Shown piece after piece: positions 60,605-64,000 of a stretch of DNA of 64,000 nucleotides. Within the stretch, counting starts at the first letter, position 1. Every line of letters begins with the position of its first letter. Below the pieces are notes generated by a model. That model searched no databases, was not told the DNA's origin, and saw nothing but the letters and a program-made list of their open reading frames with translations. A program made the position numbers and the translations under genes. Source of the DNA: Bradyrhizobium symbiodeficiens (GTDB taxonomy: Bacteria; Pseudomonadota; Alphaproteobacteria; Rhizobiales; Xanthobacteraceae); contig NZ_CP029427.2 in the NCBI RefSeq assembly GCF_002266465.3, forward strand, positions 6,884,501-6,948,500. Direction: 5' to 3'.

Positions 60605-61813
60605 TCAGTTCAGCTTCTCGATTGCAACCGCCACGCCCTGGCCGACGCCGACGCACATGGTGGCGAGCGCGAGCTTGCCGCCGCGCTTCTCCATGCCGTG
60701 GACCGCGGTGAGCGCGAGGCGCGCGCCGCTCATGCCGAGGGGGTGGCCAAGCGCGATGGCGCCGCCATGCGGATTGACGAAGTCTGCATCATCAGGCACG
60801 CCGAGCTGACGCATGCAGGCGATGCCTTGCGAGGCGAAGGCCTCGTTGAGCTCGATCAGGTCGAAATCGCTGATCCTCTTGCCGAGCCGCTCCATCAGCT
60901 TGCGGGTTGCGGGCACCGGGCCGATGCCCATGATGCGCGGCGGCACGCCCGCCGAGGCAAGGCCGAGGATGCGCGCGCGGGGCGTGAGACCATGCTTCTT
61001 CACGGCAGCTTCGGACGCCAGGATCATCGCGGCCGCGCCGTCATTGACGCCGGAGGCGTTGCCGGCGGTGACCGTACCAGGGTTGCGCACGATCGGCTTC
61101 AGTTTTGCCAAGCCTTCGAGCGTGGTCTCGGGACGCGGATGCTCATCCTTGTCGACCGTGATCGGGCCGGCCTTGCCGCCGGGAATGGTGATCGGAATGA
61201 TCTCTTCGGCGAAATAGCCGGCGGCGATCGCCGCACCGGCACGCTGCTGCGAGCGGATCGCAAAGGCGTCCTGGTCGGCGCGCGAGACCTGGAATTCCTC
61301 GGCGACGTTCTCGCCGGTCTCCGGCATCGCATCGACGCCATACTGTGCCTTCAGCAGCGGATTGATGAAGCGCCAGCCGATGGTGGTGTCGAAGATCTCG
61401 GCCGAGCGCGAGAAGGCTTCCTGCGCCTTGCCCATCACGAAGGGCGCGCGCGTCATGGATTCGACGCCGCCGGCGATGGCAAGCTCGATCTCGCCGGAAC
61501 GAATGGCGCGGCCTGCGGCACCGACCGCATCGAGGCCGGAGGCGCAGAGCCGGTTCAGCGTCTGGCCGGGAACCGAATCCGGCAAGCCCGCCAGCAGCAG
61601 CGCCATGCGCGCGACGTTGCGGTTGTCCTCGCCGGCCTGATTGGCGCAGCCGAAGAAGACTTCGTCCACCTGCGCCCAGTCGAGATTGGGGTGCCTGGCC
61701 ATCAGCGCCTTGATCGGGGCTGCGGCCAGATCGTCGGCGCGCACCTTGGCGAGTGAGCCGCCGAAACGGCCGATCGGGGTCCGCACGGCATCGCAGATAA
61801 AGACATCACGCAT
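60605..61813 (-). CDS. pcaF: 3-oxoadipyl-CoA thiolase
   Basis: 402 residues, full-length thiolase II. Nucleophilic Cys in LNRLCASGLDAVG (about residue 90), His in NPHGGAIALGHPLG and the second Cys in ATMCVGVGQG. The sequence MRDVFICDAVRTPIGRFGGSL is typical of PcaF/PaaJ enzymes that split 3-oxoadipyl-CoA into acetyl-CoA and succinyl-CoA. It is 200 bases upstream of pcaH on the same strand, which supports the beta-ketoadipate assignment. The ATG at 61813 was chosen over a longer frame with no thiolase match. Confidence 0.92.
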   Translation of the reverse strand: MRDVFICDAVRTPIGRFGGSLAKVRADDLAAAPIKALMARHPNLDWAQVDEVFFGCANQAGEDNRNVARMALLLAGLPDSVPGQTLNRLCASGLDAVGAAGRAIRSGEIELAIAGGVESMTRAPFVMGKAQEAFSRSAEIFDTTIGWRFINPLLKAQYGVDAMPETGENVAEEFQVSRADQDAFAIRSQQRAGAAIAAGYFAEEIIPITIPGGKAGPITVDKDEHPRPETTLEGLAKLKPIVRNPGTVTAGNASGVNDGAAAMILASEAAVKKHGLTPRARILGLASAGVPPRIMGIGPVPATRKLMERLGKRISDFDLIELNEAFASQGIACMRQLGVPDDADFVNPHGGAIALGHPLGMSGARLALTAVHGMEKRGGKLALATMCVGVGQGVAVAIEKLN

Positions 61814-62040
61814 CGTTGTTCTCCCTGAATGCCGCGGTTCGGCCAGAATTCTTCCAGAATTCTTCAATGACGGCGGAGTTTTAGGAGGGCGCCCGCGGCA
61901 GGTCAATTGACTGATACACGCGTGTTCCGAGGGGCCCGCACGCTGGCCATGCATGCCGCAATGCGGACAACGTGGAAAACCCGCCCTCGCCGGCCAAAGC
62001 GATAGGAGCACGGGACGAAATTTTGTAGGTTGCGCCGCCC

Positions 62041-64000
62041 ATGACGATGCAACAGCCCATCTCCGCTCCAGAGCCCGAATCCACGCCCGCGCCCCAGGCG
62101 GAAGCCGCCGCGCGAGTCACGCCGATGATGGAACAGTACCTTGAAATCAAGGCGGCGCATCAGGGCCTGCTGCTGTTCTACCGGATGGGTGATTTCTACG
62201 AATTGTTCTTCGAGGACGCCGAGATCGCCTCGAAGACACTCGGCATCGTGCTGACCAAGCGCGGCAAGCATCAGGGCAATGACATCCCGATGTGCGGCGT
62301 GCCGGTCGAGCGCTCCGAGGATTATCTGCACCGCCTGATCTCGGCCGGCCACCGGGTCGCGGTGTGCGAGCAGACCGAGGATCCCGCTGCCGCGAAAGCA
62401 CGCGGCAACAAGAGCGTCGTGCGCCGCGGCGTGGTGCGGCTGGTGACGCCGGGCACGCTGACCGAGGACACGCTGCTCGACGCCCGCGCCAACAATTATC
62501 TGCTGGCCATTGCGCGCGCCCGCGCCTCCGGCGGCGGCGATCGCTTCGGGCTCGCCTGGATCGACATCTCGACTGCCGAATTCACCGTGATGGAGTGCTC
62601 GGGCGGCGAGCTGGCCGCGACGCTGGCGCGCATCAACCCGAACGAGGCCATCGTCACCGACGCACTCTACAACGACGGCGAGCTCGGGCAGACCCTGCGC
62701 GAACTGCCGGCGGTGACGCCGCTGACCCGCGACGTCTTCGACGGCGCCACCGCCGAGAAACGGCTGTGCGACTATTTTGCCGTCGCGACCATGGACGGAC
62801 TGGCGCAGCTCACGCGTCTCGAAGCCACCGCCGCAGCGGCCGCCGTCACCTATGTCGACCGCACCCAGGTCGGCAAGCATCCGCCGCTGTCGCCGCCCGC
62901 GCGCGAAGCTTCCGGCGCGACCATGGCGATCGATCCGGCGACGCGCGCCAATCTCGAGCTGACCCGGACGCTCGCGGGCGAACGCCGCGGCTCGCTGCTC
63001 GATGCGATCGACTGCACGGTGACCTCGGCGGGCTCGCGCCTGCTCGCCCAGCGTCTGGCCGCGCCGCTGACGGACGCGCCGGCGATCGCACGCCGGCTCG
63101 ATGCGGTCAGCGTCTTCGTCGGCGATTCAGCTGCACGCGAAGACATCCGCAGCATATTGCGCGGCGCGCCCGACATGTCGCGTGCGCTGGCGCGTCTGTC
63201 GGTCGGCCGCGGCGGCCCGCGCGATCTCGCGGGGCTGCGCGACGGCATCACCGCCGCCGACCAGGTGCTGGCGCGGCTTGGCGAGCTCGATCAGCCGCCG
63301 CAGGAAATCGCCGCGGTGATGGCGGCGCTGCAAAGGCCCTCGCGCGAGCTCGCGGCGGAATTCGCCAGCGCGCTCGACGAGCAGCTGCCCCTGATCAAGC
63401 GCGACGGCGGCTTCGTCCGGCAGGGCTATGAACCCGCCCTCGACGAAGCACGCAACCTGCGCGACGCCTCACGCCTCGTGGTGGCCTCGATGCAGGCGCG
63501 CTACGCCGACGCGACCGCCGTGAAAGGTCTCAAGATCCGGCATAACAACGTGCTCGGCTATTTCGTCGAGGTCACCGCGCAGCACGGCGAGAAGCTGATG
63601 TCGGCGCCGCTGAATGCCACCTTCATCCATCGCCAGACGCTGGCGGGCCAGGTACGCTTCACCACCTCCGAGTTAGGCGAGATCGAAGCCAAGATCGCCA
63701 ACGCGGGCGACCGTGCGCTCGGGCTCGAGCTCGAGATTTTCGAGCGGCTGTCAGCGAAGGCCATGGCCATCAGTGACGATCTGCGCGCCGCTGCCCACGC
63801 CTTCGCCTTGCTCGACGTCGCGACCTCACTGGCCAAGCTCGCGGTCGACGATAATTATGTGCGGCCGGATGTGGACTCGTCGCTTGGCTTTGCGATCGAG
63901 GCCGGTCGCCATCCCGTGGTCGAGCAGGCGCTGAAGCGCAATGGCGAGCCGTTCATCGCCAATGCCTGCGATCTGTCGCCGGCACCCGCACAAAAATCCG
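62041..64000 (+). CDS. mutS: DNA mismatch repair protein MutS, 5' part (3' end outside window)
   Basis: 653 codons are visible, running off the window with no stop. Domain I has the mismatch-reading Phe and Glu in MGDFYELFFEDAE (about residue 50). The connector and core domains follow (AGHRVAVCEQTEDP, KRDGGFVRQGYEPALDE), and the clamp region is in LGYFVEVTAQHGEK. The ATPase domain with its Walker motif lies beyond the edge. It recognises mismatches and starts repair. The ATG at 62041 follows a 227-base gap from pcaF, on the opposite strand. Confidence 0.96.
   Translation, partial: MTMQQPISAPEPESTPAPQAEAAARVTPMMEQYLEIKAAHQGLLLFYRMGDFYELFFEDAEIASKTLGIVLTKRGKHQGNDIPMCGVPVERSEDYLHRLISAGHRVAVCEQTEDPAAAKARGNKSVVRRGVVRLVTPGTLTEDTLLDARANNYLLAIARARASGGGDRFGLAWIDISTAEFTVMECSGGELAATLARINPNEAIVTDALYNDGELGQTLRELPAVTPLTRDVFDGATAEKRLCDYFAVATMDGLAQLTRLEATAAAAAVTYVDRTQVGKHPPLSPPAREASGATMAIDPATRANLELTRTLAGERRGSLLDAIDCTVTSAGSRLLAQRLAAPLTDAPAIARRLDAVSVFVGDSAAREDIRSILRGAPDMSRALARLSVGRGGPRDLAGLRDGITAADQVLARLGELDQPPQEIAAVMAALQRPSRELAAEFASALDEQLPLIKRDGGFVRQGYEPALDEARNLRDASRLVVASMQARYADATAVKGLKIRHNNVLGYFVEVTAQHGEKLMSAPLNATFIHRQTLAGQVRFTTSELGEIEAKIANAGDRALGLELEIFERLSAKAMAISDDLRAAAHAFALLDVATSLAKLAVDDNYVRPDVDSSLGFAIEAGRHPVVEQALKRNGEPFIANACDLSPAPAQKS

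Noticed and set aside
62292..63431. 379-codon plus-strand frame
   Set aside because: Out-of-frame reading of mutS, very rich in Arg and Ala; mutS itself is open to the window end.
1..64000. tRNA, rRNA, CRISPR, prophage or insertion sequence
   Set aside because: No regular repeat-spacer pattern, transposase, integrase or structural RNA gene was recognised by reading; short structured RNAs could still be missed without a covariance search.

Overview
The window is a GC-rich alphaproteobacterial chromosome segment that looks like Bradyrhizobium or a close relative. Three things point there: a class II synthetase-like amino acid:[carrier protein] ligase beside its carrier protein (a pair studied in Bradyrhizobium japonicum), a UrtABCDE-type amide/urea importer with formamidase and aliphatic amidase, and several families of intergenic palindromes of the kind scattered through Bradyrhizobium genomes. 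No rRNA, tRNA, CRISPR array, insertion sequence or prophage was recognised. The content is mostly core and metabolic genes.

Layout. 1-2230: end of a sortase-anchored VWA protein, its dedicated class GN sortase, and a glycosyltransferase stub marking an old rearrangement. 2428-5623: NDP-forming acyl-CoA synthetase and an MCE protein. 5786-13544 (minus): eight-gene nitrogen-scavenging operon in the order substrate-binding protein, two permeases, two ATPases, formamidase, FmdB-like zinc ribbon, aliphatic amidase. 13714-17995 (plus), divergent from it: an 1123-residue fusion of an NCS1-type permease, a Cys-rich segment, a histidine kinase and a receiver, overlapped by a LuxR-type response regulator gene. 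This is the most striking item in the window. 18089-23301: flavin monooxygenase, trypsin-like protease, HAD hydrolase and the methylthioadenosine salvage pair mtnP-mtnA. 23426-27285: carrier protein, acyl-CoA dehydrogenase, aminoacyl-carrier-protein ligase and a GNAT-like protein. 27529-36037: two PAS/GGDEF/EAL proteins around a tripartite tricarboxylate transporter (tctCBA).

36044-41510: membrane protein, rpmF, mtgA, ispA-type prenyl synthase, DUF1345 protein and a caspase-like secreted protein. 41690-47448: GFA protein, NTF2-like protein, class A beta-lactamase, CPA1 antiporter, ParE-type toxin-antitoxin pair, cell-wall amidase and TauD-type dioxygenase. 47592-53739: ispG, DMT exporter, Zur-like regulator, then a marR-emrA-emrB efflux operon. 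53832-58873: phosphotransferase and two tandemly duplicated chemoreceptors, one with a C-terminal PilZ domain. 59097-61813: pcaG, pcaH and a pcaF-type thiolase of the beta-ketoadipate pathway. 62041-64000: start of mutS, cut by the window edge.

Working together. The importer would bring in short amides or urea. FmdA and AmiE would release ammonia from formamide and short aliphatic amides, and the divergent permease-kinase with its response regulator is well placed to sense the substrate and switch on the operon. The two GGDEF/EAL proteins and the PilZ chemoreceptor suggest c-di-GMP control of motility, though nothing here links them directly. The only intergenic gap over 300 bases is 23699-24055, described below.
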